64,000 nucleotides of DNA, taken from contig NZ_MUNM01000087.1 in assembly GCF_002286815.1 (NCBI RefSeq), positions 100,133-164,132 on the forward strand. Direction: 5' to 3'. The position numbers were made by a program, and so were the translations under genes. Shown one piece after another: positions 27,252 to 37,195 of the stretch. The notes below the pieces were generated by a model, which was not told the DNA's origin, made no database searches, and saw nothing but the letters and a program-made list of their open reading frames with translations. Source of the stretch: Pseudomonas sp. PICF141 (lineage in GTDB: Bacteria > Pseudomonadota > Gammaproteobacteria > Pseudomonadales > Pseudomonadaceae). Position 1 is the stretch's first letter. Every line of letters begins with the position of its first letter.

Positions 27252-28328
27252 ATGCGCGATCGACTGTTGGCTGCGGAGAAGGTGAAAGCCATCGATTGGC
27301 GTGATGGCGTCCTGTATCTGCTGGATCAGCGTATTTTGCCATTCGAGCAAACCTGGATCGCCTGCACCAGCGCCGCGAGCGTGGCTGAGGCCATTCGCTC
27401 AATGGTGGTGCGCGGCGCGCCGGCCATAGGCATCAGTGCTGCGTATGCCATGGTGCTGTCAGCCCGCGCCTGTATTTCCGAGGGCGGCGACTGGCAGGCC
27501 GCGTGGGAAGAGGATTACGCGTTGCTGGTCGATTCTCGTCCAACAGCGGTTAATCTGTCCTGGGCCTTGAGTCGCATGCGCGACCGTCTGGACCGCCTCA
27601 AGGAAGACACAGACCCTCTGACGGCGCTGGAGGCCGAAGCCATCGCCATTCATGAAAGTGATCGCGAAGCCAACCTGACCATGGCCCAATTGGGCGTGGA
27701 CTTGATCCGCAAGCATCAGGGCAACGCTCAGGCGATTCTCACGCACTGCAACACCGGCGCACTGGCCACCGGCGGCTTCGGCACGGCGCTGGGGGTGATT
27801 CGCGGGGCGTTCATCGAAGGCATGGTCGAGCGCGTTTATGCCGATGAAACCCGGCCATGGCTGCAAGGTTCGCGATTGACCGCATGGGAACTGGCCAGCG
27901 AGGGCATTCCCGTGACCCTCAATGTCGATTCCGCCGCTGCGCACATCATGAAAACCAAGGGCGTGACCTGGGTGATCGTCGGCGCCGACCGCATTACCGC
28001 CAATGGTGATGTGGCGAACAAGATCGGCACCTACCAACTGGCGGTCAACGCCATGCACCACGGCGTGCGCTTCATGGTCGTGGCACCGAGTTCGACCATC
28101 GACATGAACCTGGCCAGTGGCGACGAGATTCCCATCGAAGAGCGCGATGGTCGCGAGTTGCTGGAAGTCGGCGGCAAGCGGCTCGGGGCGAATGTCGATG
28201 CGTTCAACCCGGTGTTCGATGTGACCCCGGCTGACCTGATCGATGTCATCGTCACCGAAAAAGGCATCGTCGAACGGCCGGACACGGTGAAAATGGCGCA
28301 GTTGATGTGCCGCAAGCGGTTGCATTGA
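27252..28328 (+). CDS. mtnA: Methylthioribose-1-phosphate isomerase MtnA
   Basis: A 358-residue protein starting at the ATG at 27252 (MRDRLLAAEKVKAIDWRDG). It is of the eIF2B-related isomerase family: VVRGAPAIGISAAYAM near residue 52, the catalytic Cys in ILTHCNTGALATGG and Asp in VIVGADRITANGD. It isomerises methylthioribose-1-P to methylthioribulose-1-P in methionine salvage. Together with the divergent deaminase it implies the route through methylthioinosine. GGGGTAAG precedes the start. Confidence 0.95.
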   Translation: MRDRLLAAEKVKAIDWRDGVLYLLDQRILPFEQTWIACTSAASVAEAIRSMVVRGAPAIGISAAYAMVLSARACISEGGDWQAAWEEDYALLVDSRPTAVNLSWALSRMRDRLDRLKEDTDPLTALEAEAIAIHESDREANLTMAQLGVDLIRKHQGNAQAILTHCNTGALATGGFGTALGVIRGAFIEGMVERVYADETRPWLQGSRLTAWELASEGIPVTLNVDSAAAHIMKTKGVTWVIVGADRITANGDVANKIGTYQLAVNAMHHGVRFMVVAPSSTIDMNLASGDEIPIEERDGRELLEVGGKRLGANVDAFNPVFDVTPADLIDVIVTEKGIVERPDTVKMAQLMCRKRLH

Positions 28329-28355
28329 TGATCCCTGGTGTCTGATCAATCGCTA

Positions 28356-28429
28356 TCGCGGGCAAGCCCGCTCCCACAGGGTTCTGTAGCGCTCACCCAA
28401 ACCTTGTGGGAGCGGGCTTGCCCGCGATT
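28356..28429. repeat. REP-type inverted pair (gcgggcaagcccgctccc family)
   Basis: Two opposed copies, 28356-28380 and 28405-28429, 28 bases after the mtnA stop; the same family as at 6081 and 7558. Confidence 0.9.
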
Positions 28430-28756
28430 AGGCCCGAAAAGTCAACAAAACAGCCTGAATCGGGCCCGAAATCCGCATTCATCAAGCCTCTAAGCCCCTC
28501 TCGTCCCTTTCAAGCCTGTCACCGGTCAACTAACTATGCTCCATGCGCATCTGGGGGATAGGTGCGTGGCGGCTCTTGTGATAACATCCGGCGGTTTCCA
28601 GGGTAGCCTGATGTGGCTGCCTTTACTGCGCAGATCCATGGCATAACTCGTTGATTTGTCGTAAGTCGGTGCACGGCACTCAGTCTGCATCGGCGAGCTT
28701 CGTTCGTCCCATATGGATGTGACGAAGTTTCACCAGAAAAAGGAATCAGGCTTCTC
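28430..28756. promoter_or_regulatory. gyrA upstream region
   Basis: About 330 bases without a credible gene. A short inverted repeat, cttcgt (near 28690) and acgaag (near 28714), flanks an AT-richer centre 40 bases before the gyrA start, and AAAAAGGAA lies upstream of the ATG. The promoter must lie here, but I cannot fix -35 and -10 boxes with confidence. Confidence 0.45.
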
Positions 28757-31426
28757 ATGGGCGAACTGGCCAAAGAAATCCTCCCGGTCAATATCGAAGA
28801 CGAGCTGAAGCAGTCCTATCTCGACTACGCGATGAGCGTGATTGTCGGGCGGGCACTGCCGGATGCGCGCGATGGCTTGAAGCCCGTGCACCGGCGTGTG
28901 CTGTTCGCGATGAGCGAGCTGGGCAACGACTTCAACAAGCCGTACAAGAAATCTGCCCGTGTTGTCGGTGACGTGATCGGTAAGTATCACCCTCACGGTG
29001 ATACCGCGGTGTACGACACCATCGTTCGGATGGCGCAGCCATTCTCGCTGCGTTACCTGCTGGTAGACGGTCAGGGCAACTTCGGTTCGGTGGACGGCGA
29101 CAACGCCGCGGCCATGCGATACACCGAAGTGCGCATGACCAAGCTGGCGCACGAGCTGCTGGCAGACCTGCACAAAGAAACCGTGGACTGGGTGCCGAAC
29201 TACGACGGCACCGAAATGATCCCGGCGGTCATGCCGACCCGTATCCCCAACCTGCTGGTCAACGGCTCCAGCGGTATCGCCGTGGGCATGGCGACCAACA
29301 TTCCGCCGCACAACCTCGGTGAAGTCATCGACGGTTGCCTGGCACTCATCGACAACCCGGAACTGACCGTCGATGAGCTGATGCAATACATCCCCGGTCC
29401 GGACTTCCCGACCGCCGCGATTATCAACGGTCGCGCCGGCATCATCGAAGCCTACCGCACCGGTCGCGGACGCATTTACATGCGTGCCCGCTCGACCATC
29501 GAAGACATCGACAAGGTCGGTGGTCGTCAGCAGATCGTCATCACCGAACTCCCTTACCAGTTGAACAAGGCGCGTCTGATCGAAAAGATCGCCGAGCTGG
29601 TCAAAGAGAAGAAGCTCGAAGGCATCACCGAGCTGCGTGACGAGTCCGACAAGGACGGTATGCGTGTCGTGATCGAACTGCGTCGCGGTGAAGTGCCTGA
29701 GGTGATCCTCAACAACCTCTACGCCCAGACCCAGCTGCAAGCGGTGTTCGGTATCAACATCGTCGCGCTGATCGACGGCCGTCCGCGGATCCTCAACCTC
29801 AAGGACCTGCTGGAAGCTTTCGTTCGTCACCGTCGCGAAGTGGTGACCCGCCGTACCGTGTTCGAACTGCGCAAAGCACGCGAACGTGGCCACATTCTGG
29901 AAGGACAAGCGGTTGCCCTGTCGAACATCGACCCGGTCATCGCCCTGATCAAGGCCTCGCCAACGCCATCGGAAGCCAAGGAAGCGCTGATCAGCACGGC
30001 CTGGGAATCTTCCGCCGTGGTTGCGATGGTTGAGCGTGCGGGTGCCGACTCTTGCCGTCCAGAGACCCTGGACCCGCAATACGGCCTGCGCGACGGCAAG
30101 TACTTCCTGTCGCCGGAACAGGCGCAAGCCATTCTGGAACTGCGCCTGCACCGTCTGACCGGTCTGGAACACGAAAAGCTGCTGGCCGAGTACCAAGAGA
30201 TCCTCAACCAGATCGGCGAACTGATCCGCATCCTCAGCAGCGCCACGCGCCTGATGGAAGTGATCCGCGAAGAGCTGGAAGTGATCCGCGCCGAGTACGG
30301 CGATGTGCGTCGCACCGAGATTCTCGATGCCCGTCTCGACCTGACCCTGGGCGACATGATCCCGGAAGAAGAGCGCGTCGTGACCATTTCCCACGGTGGC
30401 TACGCCAAGACCCAGCCGTTGGCTGCGTACCAGGCTCAGCGTCGTGGCGGTAAAGGCAAATCGGCCACTGGCGTCAAAGATGAGGACTACATTGCTCACC
30501 TGCTGGTCGCCAACAGCCACACCACGCTGCTGCTGTTCTCCAGTAAAGGCAAAGTGTACTGGCTGAAAACCTACGAAATTCCGGAAGCGTCCCGCGCTGC
30601 CCGTGGTCGTCCGCTGGTCAACCTGTTGCCGCTGGACAGTGATGAATACATCACCACCATGCTGCCGGTCGAGGAATACACTGAAGGTCACTTCATCTTC
30701 ATGGCCACTGCCAAAGGCACCGTGAAGAAGACCCCGCTGGAATCCTTCAGCCGTCAACGCAGCGTCGGCCTGATCGCGCTGGAGCTGGACGAAGGCGACG
30801 TGCTGATCTCTGCCGCCATTACCGATGGCGAGCGCGAAGTCATGCTGTTCTCCGACGGCGGCAAGGTCACTCGTTTCAAGGAAACCGACGTTCGCGCCAT
30901 GGGCCGTACCGCTCGCGGTGTCCGCGGTATGCGTCTGCCAGAAGGCCAGAAGCTGATTTCCATGCTGATCCCGGAAGAAGGCAGCCAGATTCTCACCGCT
31001 TCGGCGCGTGGTTTCGGCAAGCGCACCGCGATCACCGAGTTCCCTGAGTACAAGCGTGGCGGTCAGGGCGTTATCGCCATGGTCAGCAACGAGCGTAACG
31101 GCCGTCTGGTCGGCGCAGTCCAGGTGCTCGACGGCGAGGAGATCATGCTGATTTCCGACCAGGGCACGTTGGTTCGTACCCGTGTCGACGAAGTCTCCAG
31201 CCTGGGTCGTAACACCCAGGGCGTAACCCTGATCAAGCTGGCCAGCGATGAAACGCTGGTAGGCCTGGAGCGGGTTCAGGAGCCGTCGGAAGTCGAAGGC
31301 GAAGAGCTGGAAAGCGAAGGGCTCGAAGGTGAAGAGGGCGCGGTGTTCGACGGTGAGGTCGTGATCGACGACGTTGTCGAAGACCAGCAACTCGACGCCG
31401 CCGCTGACGAAGAGCCGCAAGAGTAA
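28757..31426 (+). CDS. gyrA: DNA gyrase subunit A
   Basis: An 889-residue GyrA. The catalytic Tyr is Y122 in AAAMRYTEVRM. The quinolone region reads GKYHPHGDTAVYD with Thr83 and Asp87, the susceptible residues. The GyrA box QRRGGKG is at about residues 560-566, followed by the beta-pinwheel C-terminal domain and an acidic tail (EVEGEELESEGLEGEEG). With GyrB it introduces negative supercoils. A terminator follows, so serC is at least partly separate. Confidence 0.98.
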   Translation: MGELAKEILPVNIEDELKQSYLDYAMSVIVGRALPDARDGLKPVHRRVLFAMSELGNDFNKPYKKSARVVGDVIGKYHPHGDTAVYDTIVRMAQPFSLRYLLVDGQGNFGSVDGDNAAAMRYTEVRMTKLAHELLADLHKETVDWVPNYDGTEMIPAVMPTRIPNLLVNGSSGIAVGMATNIPPHNLGEVIDGCLALIDNPELTVDELMQYIPGPDFPTAAIINGRAGIIEAYRTGRGRIYMRARSTIEDIDKVGGRQQIVITELPYQLNKARLIEKIAELVKEKKLEGITELRDESDKDGMRVVIELRRGEVPEVILNNLYAQTQLQAVFGINIVALIDGRPRILNLKDLLEAFVRHRREVVTRRTVFELRKARERGHILEGQAVALSNIDPVIALIKASPTPSEAKEALISTAWESSAVVAMVERAGADSCRPETLDPQYGLRDGKYFLSPEQAQAILELRLHRLTGLEHEKLLAEYQEILNQIGELIRILSSATRLMEVIREELEVIRAEYGDVRRTEILDARLDLTLGDMIPEEERVVTISHGGYAKTQPLAAYQAQRRGGKGKSATGVKDEDYIAHLLVANSHTTLLLFSSKGKVYWLKTYEIPEASRAARGRPLVNLLPLDSDEYITTMLPVEEYTEGHFIFMATAKGTVKKTPLESFSRQRSVGLIALELDEGDVLISAAITDGEREVMLFSDGGKVTRFKETDVRAMGRTARGVRGMRLPEGQKLISMLIPEEGSQILTASARGFGKRTAITEFPEYKRGGQGVIAMVSNERNGRLVGAVQVLDGEEIMLISDQGTLVRTRVDEVSSLGRNTQGVTLIKLASDETLVGLERVQEPSEVEGEELESEGLEGEEGAVFDGEVVIDDVVEDQQLDAAADEEPQE

Positions 31427-31437
31427 GCGGGCAAGCA

Positions 31438-31470
31438 GGGGGCGGATGAAGATTCGCCCCCTTGTTATTT
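31438..31470 (+). terminator. Rho-independent terminator of gyrA
   Basis: A stem of ggggggcg-type sequence, gggggcg (31438-31444) and cgccccc (31455-31461), with a ten-base loop and a T-rich tail (ttgttattt), 11 bases after the gyrA stop. Confidence 0.85.
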
Positions 31471-31501
31471 GTTCTGTTTGAAAATTTGCGACACTGCACA
31501 G

Positions 31502-31603
31502 GATCGTTCCCACGCTCTGCGTGGGAATGCCGCTCGGGACGCTCCGCGTCCCATGACGCAGAGCGTCATTGGATGCATTCCCACGCAGAGCGTGGGAACG
31601 ATC
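31502..31603. repeat. Inverted repeat (gatcgttcccacgctctgcg family)
   Basis: The outer arms gatcgttcccacgctctgcg and its complement cgcagagcgtgggaacgatc bound a 102-base palindrome that includes inner arms gacgctccgcgtc and gacgcagagcgtc. It sits between gyrA and serC, ending 51 bases before serC. It is distinct from the gcgggcaag family. Confidence 0.9.
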
Positions 31604-31654
31604 ATCCGCAGACCGAAAGATTTAAGTGACCACCAAATCAGAGCGAGATTGGAT

Positions 31655-32740
31655 GTGAGCAAGAGAGCCTATAACTTCTGTGCCGGTCCTGCGGCGCTTC
31701 CCGAAGCTGTTCTGAAGCGCGCCCAGGGTGAACTTCTTGATTGGCACGGCAAGGGTTTGTCGGTCATGGAAATGAGCCATCGCAGCGATGAGTTCGTGTC
31801 CATTGCCACCAAGGCCGAGCAGGATCTGCGTGATCTGCTGAATATCCCCTCGAACTATAAAGTGCTGTTTCTGCAAGGTGGCGCGAGTCAGCAATTTGCT
31901 CAGATTCCGCTGAACCTGTTGCCGGAAAGCGGCACCGCCGACTATATCGACACCGGTATCTGGTCGCAGAAAGCTATCGAAGAAGCCTCGCGCTACGGCC
32001 ACGTCAACGTTGCCGCCACCGCCAAGCCTTACGACTATTTCGCCATCCCCGGTCAGAACGAATGGAGCCTGTCCAAAGACGCGGCCTACGTTCACTACGC
32101 ACCGAACGAAACCATTGGGGGCCTGGAATTCCAATGGATCCCGGAAACCGGGGATGTGCCGCTGGTCGCTGACATGTCCTCGGACATTCTCTCGCGTCCG
32201 GTGGATGTTTCGCGTTTCGGCATGATCTACGCCGGCGCGCAGAAAAACATCGGCCCGAGCGGCATTGTCGTGAACATCGTGCGCGAAGACCTGCTCGGTC
32301 ACGCCCGTTCCATTTGCCCGACCATGCTCAACTACAAGGTCGCGGCCGATAACGGCTCGATGTACAACACCCCGCCAACCCTGGCCTGGTACTTGTCCGG
32401 CCTGGTGTTCGAGTGGCTGAAAGAGCAAGGTGGCGTCGAAGCCATCGGCAAGCTCAATGAAGTCAAGCAGCGCACCCTGTATGACTTCATCGACGCCAGC
32501 GGCTTGTACAGCAACCCGATCAACAAGTCGGACCGCTCGTGGATGAACGTGCCGTTCCGTCTGGCCGACGATCGTCTCGACAAGCCGTTCCTGGCCGGTG
32601 CCGACGAACGCGGCTTGCTGAACCTCAAGGGCCACCGTTCCGTGGGCGGCATGCGTGCCTCCATCTATAACGCCGTCGACATCGTTGCGGTCAACGCACT
32701 GGTTTCGTACATGGCAGAGTTCGAGAAGGAACATGGCTGA
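31655..32740 (+). CDS. serC: Phosphoserine aminotransferase
   Basis: A 361-residue PLP enzyme. I start at the GTG at 31655 (read M-SKRAYNFCAGPAALPE), the normal family N-terminus and length; the open frame further upstream runs through the palindromic repeat. The PLP lysine lies in YAGAQKNIGPSG. It makes 3-phosphoserine (and phosphohydroxythreonine for pyridoxal phosphate synthesis). Its stop overlaps the pheA start (TGATG), the first link of the aromatic supraoperon. Confidence 0.96.
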   Translation: MSKRAYNFCAGPAALPEAVLKRAQGELLDWHGKGLSVMEMSHRSDEFVSIATKAEQDLRDLLNIPSNYKVLFLQGGASQQFAQIPLNLLPESGTADYIDTGIWSQKAIEEASRYGHVNVAATAKPYDYFAIPGQNEWSLSKDAAYVHYAPNETIGGLEFQWIPETGDVPLVADMSSDILSRPVDVSRFGMIYAGAQKNIGPSGIVVNIVREDLLGHARSICPTMLNYKVAADNGSMYNTPPTLAWYLSGLVFEWLKEQGGVEAIGKLNEVKQRTLYDFIDASGLYSNPINKSDRSWMNVPFRLADDRLDKPFLAGADERGLLNLKGHRSVGGMRASIYNAVDIVAVNALVSYMAEFEKEHG

Positions 32741-33834
32741 TGTCTGAGCAAGAACTCAAGGCACTGCGCCTGCGCATTGATGCTCTGGACGAAAAAGTCC
32801 TGGAACTGATCAGTGAGCGCGCACGTTGCGCCCAGGAAGTTGCGCGAGTAAAGATGGCCTCGCTGGCCGAAGGCGAAGTGCCGGTGTTCTATCGTCCTGA
32901 GCGTGAAGCCCAGGTGCTCAAGCGTGTGATGGAGCGCAACCAGGGGCCGCTGGGCAACGAAGAGATGGCGCGGCTGTTCCGCGAAATCATGTCTTCGTGC
33001 CTGGCCCTCGAGCAGCCGCTGAAAGTGGCTTACCTTGGCCCTGAAGGCACCTTCACCCAGGCGGCGGCCATGAAGCACTTCGGCCACGCGGTGATCAGCA
33101 AGCCGATGGCGGCGATCGATGAAGTGTTCCGAGAAGTCGCGGCCGGTGCGGTGAACTTTGGCGTGGTCCCGGTGGAGAACTCCACCGAAGGCGCGGTCAA
33201 CCACACCCTCGACAGCTTCCTCGAGCACGACATGGTGATCTGCGGCGAAGTTGAATTGCGGATTCACCATCACCTGTTGGTGGGTGAAAACACCAAGACC
33301 GACAGCATCAGCCGCATCTATTCCCACGCCCAGTCCCTGGCCCAGTGCCGCAAGTGGCTGGACGCCCATTACCCGAATGTCGAGCGCGTGGCGGTTTCGA
33401 GCAACGCTGAAGCAGCCAAGCGGGTCAAGGGTGAATGGAACTCGGCAGCGATCGCCGGCGACATGGCCGCCGGTCTGTACGGGTTGACTCGTCTGGCCGA
33501 AAAAATCGAGGATCGTCCGGACAACTCCACGCGATTCCTGATGATCGGCAGCCAGGAAGTACCGCCGACCGGCGACGACAAGACCTCGATCATCGTCTCC
33601 ATGAGCAACAAACCCGGCGCGCTCCATGAGTTGCTGGTGCCGTTCCATGAAAATGGCATCGACCTGACGCGCATCGAGACCCGTCCGTCGCGCAGTGGTA
33701 AATGGACCTACGTGTTCTTCATCGACTTCGTCGGCCACCACCGCGACCCACTGGTCAAAGGTGTGCTGGAAAAGATCAGTCAGGAAGCAGTAGCACTCAA
33801 AGTGCTGGGTTCCTACCCGAAAGCAGTTCTCTAA
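32740..33834 (+). CDS. pheA: Bifunctional chorismate mutase/prephenate dehydratase (P-protein)
   Basis: A 364-residue protein: an AroQ-type chorismate mutase domain at residues 1-90 (LRLRIDALDEKVLELISERA), a prephenate dehydratase domain at about 95-270 (LGPEGTFTQAA; NSTEGAV) and a C-terminal ACT domain (SMSNKPGALHELL; GIDLTRIETRPSR) that binds phenylalanine for feedback inhibition. It makes phenylpyruvate from chorismate. Start overlaps the serC stop; AAGGAA lies upstream. Confidence 0.97.
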   Translation: MSEQELKALRLRIDALDEKVLELISERARCAQEVARVKMASLAEGEVPVFYRPEREAQVLKRVMERNQGPLGNEEMARLFREIMSSCLALEQPLKVAYLGPEGTFTQAAAMKHFGHAVISKPMAAIDEVFREVAAGAVNFGVVPVENSTEGAVNHTLDSFLEHDMVICGEVELRIHHHLLVGENTKTDSISRIYSHAQSLAQCRKWLDAHYPNVERVAVSSNAEAAKRVKGEWNSAAIAGDMAAGLYGLTRLAEKIEDRPDNSTRFLMIGSQEVPPTGDDKTSIIVSMSNKPGALHELLVPFHENGIDLTRIETRPSRSGKWTYVFFIDFVGHHRDPLVKGVLEKISQEAVALKVLGSYPKAVL

Positions 33835-33846
33835 GGGCGGTAGCAA

Positions 33847-34959
33847 ATGAGTGGCAACTTCCTCGCTCTGGCACAGCCGGGCGTGCAACAACTTTCGCCT
33901 TACGTTCCGGGCAAACCCGTGGACGAACTGGCCCGTGAGCTGAACCTCGATCCGGCCAATATCGTCAAACTGGCGAGCAACGAAAACCCGTTGGGCGCCA
34001 GTCCCAAGGCATTGGCAGCGATTCGCCAAGCGCTGGCCGAGCTGACTCGCTATCCGGACGGCAACGGTTTTGCGCTCAAGACCCTGCTGGCCGATCAGTG
34101 CCGCGTCGAGCTCAACCAGGTAACGCTGGGCAACGGCTCCAACGACATTCTGGAGCTGGTGGCGCGCGCCTATCTGGCGCCAGGCCTGAACGCGGTGTTC
34201 AGCGCCCATGCGTTTGCGGTCTATCCGATCGTCACCCAGGCCGTTGGCGCCCAGGCAAAAGTGGTCCCGGCCAAAGACTGGGGCCATGACCTGTCGGCCA
34301 TGCTCGCCGCGATCGATGCCGATACCCGCGTGGTGTTCATCGCCAACCCGAACAACCCGACCGGGACCTGGTTCGACGCCCAGGCGCTGGATGACTTCCT
34401 GCAGGACGTACCGGCCCATGTGTTGGTGGTGCTGGACGAGGCCTACATCGAATACGCCGAAGGCAGCGATTTGCCGGACGGCCTGGATTATCTGGCGGCC
34501 TACCCGAACCTGCTGGTCTCGCGCACCTTCTCCAAGGCTTATGGTCTGGCGTCGCTGCGGGTCGGTTACGGCTTGTCCTCGGCCGTCGTCGCCGATGTGC
34601 TCAATCGCGTGCGTCAGCCGTTCAACGTTAACAGCCTCGCACTGGCCGCCGCTTGTGCCGCGCTGCAAGACGTGGACTACCTGGCTGAAAGCCGTCGCCT
34701 GAACGAGGCCGGCATGCAGCAGCTGCAAGCGGGTTTGCGCGAGCTGGGGTTGAGCTGGATTCCCTCCAAAGGCAACTTCATCTGTGTCGATCTGGGTCGC
34801 GTTGCGGCGCCAGTGTTCGAGGGGTTGCTGCGCGAAGGCGTGATCGTGCGTCCGGTGGCCAATTACGGCATGCCGAACCACTTGCGCATCACCATCGGTC
34901 TGCCAGCGGAAAACAGCCGCTTCCTCGAAGCGCTGACCAGGGTTCTTGCTCGTGGTTGA
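33847..34959 (+). CDS. hisC: Histidinol-phosphate/aromatic aminotransferase HisC
   Basis: A 370-residue fold-type I aminotransferase with ANPNNPTGTW and the PLP lysine in SRTFSKAYGLASLRVGY. Its place between pheA and tyrA suggests it also transaminates phenylpyruvate or hydroxyphenylpyruvate; pseudomonads usually carry a second hisC in the histidine operon. Its 3' end overlaps the next gene. Confidence 0.94.
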   Translation: MSGNFLALAQPGVQQLSPYVPGKPVDELARELNLDPANIVKLASNENPLGASPKALAAIRQALAELTRYPDGNGFALKTLLADQCRVELNQVTLGNGSNDILELVARAYLAPGLNAVFSAHAFAVYPIVTQAVGAQAKVVPAKDWGHDLSAMLAAIDADTRVVFIANPNNPTGTWFDAQALDDFLQDVPAHVLVVLDEAYIEYAEGSDLPDGLDYLAAYPNLLVSRTFSKAYGLASLRVGYGLSSAVVADVLNRVRQPFNVNSLALAAACAALQDVDYLAESRRLNEAGMQQLQAGLRELGLSWIPSKGNFICVDLGRVAAPVFEGLLREGVIVRPVANYGMPNHLRITIGLPAENSRFLEALTRVLARG

Positions 34960-37195
34960 TGTCACTGCACTGCAACCTGCTCAACCTATGATCGGTCGCC
35001 TGGTGGTGGTCGGTCTGGGCTTGATCGGCGGTTCGTTTGCCAAAGGCCTGCGTGAAAGCGGCCTGTGTCGCGAAGTGGTCGGGGTCGATCTCGACCCGCA
35101 GTCGCGCAAACTGGCGGTCGAATTGGGCGTGGTGGATCGCTGCGAAGAAGACCTGGCGGCAGCCTGCCAGGGCGCTGACGTGATTCAACTGGCAGTGCCG
35201 ATCCTGGCCATGGAAAAACTGCTCGCGCTGTTGGCGGGCATGAACCTGGGGCAGGCGATCCTGACCGATGTCGGCAGCGCCAAGGGCAATGTGGTGCGCG
35301 CGGCGACCGAGGCGTTTGGCGGCATGCCGACGCGCTTCGTGCCGGGGCATCCGATCGCCGGTTCCGAGCAGAGCGGGGTGGAAGCCTCCAATGCCGAACT
35401 GTTTCGTCGTCATAAAGTGATTCTGACGCCGCTGGATCAGACCGATCCGGCCGCGCTGGCAGTGGTTGACCGGTTGTGGCGCGAATTGGGTGCCGACGTC
35501 GAGCACATGCAGGTCGAGCGTCATGACGAAGTGCTGGCGGCGACCAGCCATCTGCCGCACTTGCTGGCGTTCGGTTTGGTCGATTCGTTGGCCAAACGCA
35601 ATGAAAATCTTGAGATCTTCCGTTACGCTGCGGGCGGTTTCCGCGATTTCACAAGAATCGCCGGAAGCGACCCGGTCATGTGGCACGACATCTTCCTCGC
35701 CAACCGCGAAGCTGTCCTGCGCACACTCGATACATTTCGCAGCGACCTCGACGCCTTGCGCGACGCGGTCGATGCAGGGGATGGGCACCAATTGTTGGGC
35801 GTGTTCACGCGCGCCCGGGTTGCCCGCGAGCATTTCAGTAAAATCCTGGCCCGCCGGGCCTATGTGGACGCTATGAATTCCAACGATCTGATTTTCCTGG
35901 CACAACCTGGTGGCCGCCTGACTGGGCGGATTCGTGTACCGGGCGACAAATCGATTTCCCACCGTTCGATCATGCTCGGTTCCCTGGCTGACGGCGTCAC
36001 CGAAGTGGAAGGTTTCCTCGAGGGCGAAGACGCTCTGGCGACCTTGCAAGCCTTCCGCGACATGGGTGTTGTCATCGAAGGTCCGCACCACGGTCGTGTG
36101 ACCATCCATGGCGTCGGCCTGCACGGTCTCAAACCTGCGCCAGGCCCGATCTACCTGGGCAACTCCGGCACTTCGATGCGTCTGCTGTCTGGCCTGTTGG
36201 CTGCGCAGAGCTTCGATAGCACGCTGACTGGCGATGCCTCGTTGTCCAAGCGTCCGATGAATCGCGTGGCCAATCCACTGCGCGAAATGGGCGCCGTGAT
36301 CGAGACTGCTGCTGAAGGTCGTCCACCGATGACCATCCGTGGCGGCAACAAGCTCAAGGGCCTGACTTACACCATGCCGATGGCCAGCGCCCAGGTTAAA
36401 TCCTGCCTGTTGCTGGCGGGTCTGTATGCCGAAGGCAAGACCACCGTCACCGAGCCAGCACCGACTCGCGATCACACCGAGCGCATGCTGCGCGGCTTCG
36501 GCTACCCGGTCACCGTCAATGGCGCGACCGCCTCGGTCGAGTCCGGCCACACGCTGACCGCGACCCACATCGAAGTGCCGGGCGACATCTCGTCGTCGGC
36601 GTTCTTCCTTGTAGCCGCGTCGATTGCCGAGGGTTCGGAGCTGGTGCTGGAGCACGTCGGCATCAACCCGACCCGTACCGGCGTGATCGACATCCTGCGC
36701 CTGATGGGTGCGGACATCACCCTGGAAAACCTGCGTGAAGTGGGCGGCGAGCCGGTAGCGGATCTGCGCGTACGCGCAGCTAAACTCAAAGGTATCGAGA
36801 TCCCCGAGGCGCTGGTTCCATTGGCCATCGACGAATTCCCGGTGCTGTTCGTGGCTGCGGCCTGTGCCGAAGGACGCACTGTGCTGCGTGGCGCCGAAGA
36901 GCTGCGCGTGAAAGAATCGGACCGGATCCAGGTCATGGCGGATGGTTTGCTGGCACTGGGCGTCAAATGCGAACCGACCCCGGACGGTATCATCATCGAC
37001 GGCGGCCAGATCGGCGGCGGCGAAGTGCATGGTCACGGCGATCACCGGATTGCCATGGCCTTCAGCGTCGCTTCGCTGCGTGCCACTGCACCGATCCGCA
37101 TCCATGACTGCGCCAACGTCGCGACCTCGTTCCCGAACTTCCTCGCGCTGTGCGCGCAGGTCGGTATCCGTGTTGCACAAGAGGCTCAGTCGTGA
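34952..37195 (+). CDS. tyrA-aroA: Fused prephenate dehydrogenase and EPSP synthase (TyrA-AroA)
   Basis: A natural fusion of about 747 residues. Residues about 14-300 are a TyrA-type dehydrogenase (VVVGLGLIGGSFAKGLRE; GSEQSGVEASN). From about residue 310 the AroA half begins (IRVPGDKSISHRSIMLGSLADG; GNSGTSMRLLSGLLA; RVKESDRIQVMADG). The fusion is typical of pseudomonads. The start is uncertain: the GTG at 34952 has AGGG nine bases upstream and overlaps hisC, whereas the ATG at 34988 has no ribosome site but begins closer to the Rossmann motif. The stop overlaps the cmk start. Confidence 0.94.
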   Translation: MVDVTALQPAQPMIGRLVVVGLGLIGGSFAKGLRESGLCREVVGVDLDPQSRKLAVELGVVDRCEEDLAAACQGADVIQLAVPILAMEKLLALLAGMNLGQAILTDVGSAKGNVVRAATEAFGGMPTRFVPGHPIAGSEQSGVEASNAELFRRHKVILTPLDQTDPAALAVVDRLWRELGADVEHMQVERHDEVLAATSHLPHLLAFGLVDSLAKRNENLEIFRYAAGGFRDFTRIAGSDPVMWHDIFLANREAVLRTLDTFRSDLDALRDAVDAGDGHQLLGVFTRARVAREHFSKILARRAYVDAMNSNDLIFLAQPGGRLTGRIRVPGDKSISHRSIMLGSLADGVTEVEGFLEGEDALATLQAFRDMGVVIEGPHHGRVTIHGVGLHGLKPAPGPIYLGNSGTSMRLLSGLLAAQSFDSTLTGDASLSKRPMNRVANPLREMGAVIETAAEGRPPMTIRGGNKLKGLTYTMPMASAQVKSCLLLAGLYAEGKTTVTEPAPTRDHTERMLRGFGYPVTVNGATASVESGHTLTATHIEVPGDISSSAFFLVAASIAEGSELVLEHVGINPTRTGVIDILRLMGADITLENLREVGGEPVADLRVRAAKLKGIEIPEALVPLAIDEFPVLFVAAACAEGRTVLRGAEELRVKESDRIQVMADGLLALGVKCEPTPDGIIIDGGQIGGGEVHGHGDHRIAMAFSVASLRATAPIRIHDCANVATSFPNFLALCAQVGIRVAQEAQS

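Noticed and set aside
28730..31513. 927-residue minus-strand frame antisense to gyrA
   Set aside because: Shadow of a codon-biased gene; its His/Gln/Asp-rich composition is what the reverse complement of gyrA codons gives.
31469..31654. 62-residue N-terminal extension of serC
   Set aside because: The frame runs through the gatcgttcccacgc palindrome and has no homology; the GTG at 31655 gives the standard SerC N-terminus.
32665..37180. Long antisense frames across pheA, hisC and tyrA-aroA
   Set aside because: Shadows of the supraoperon caused by high GC3; composition is typical of antisense frames.
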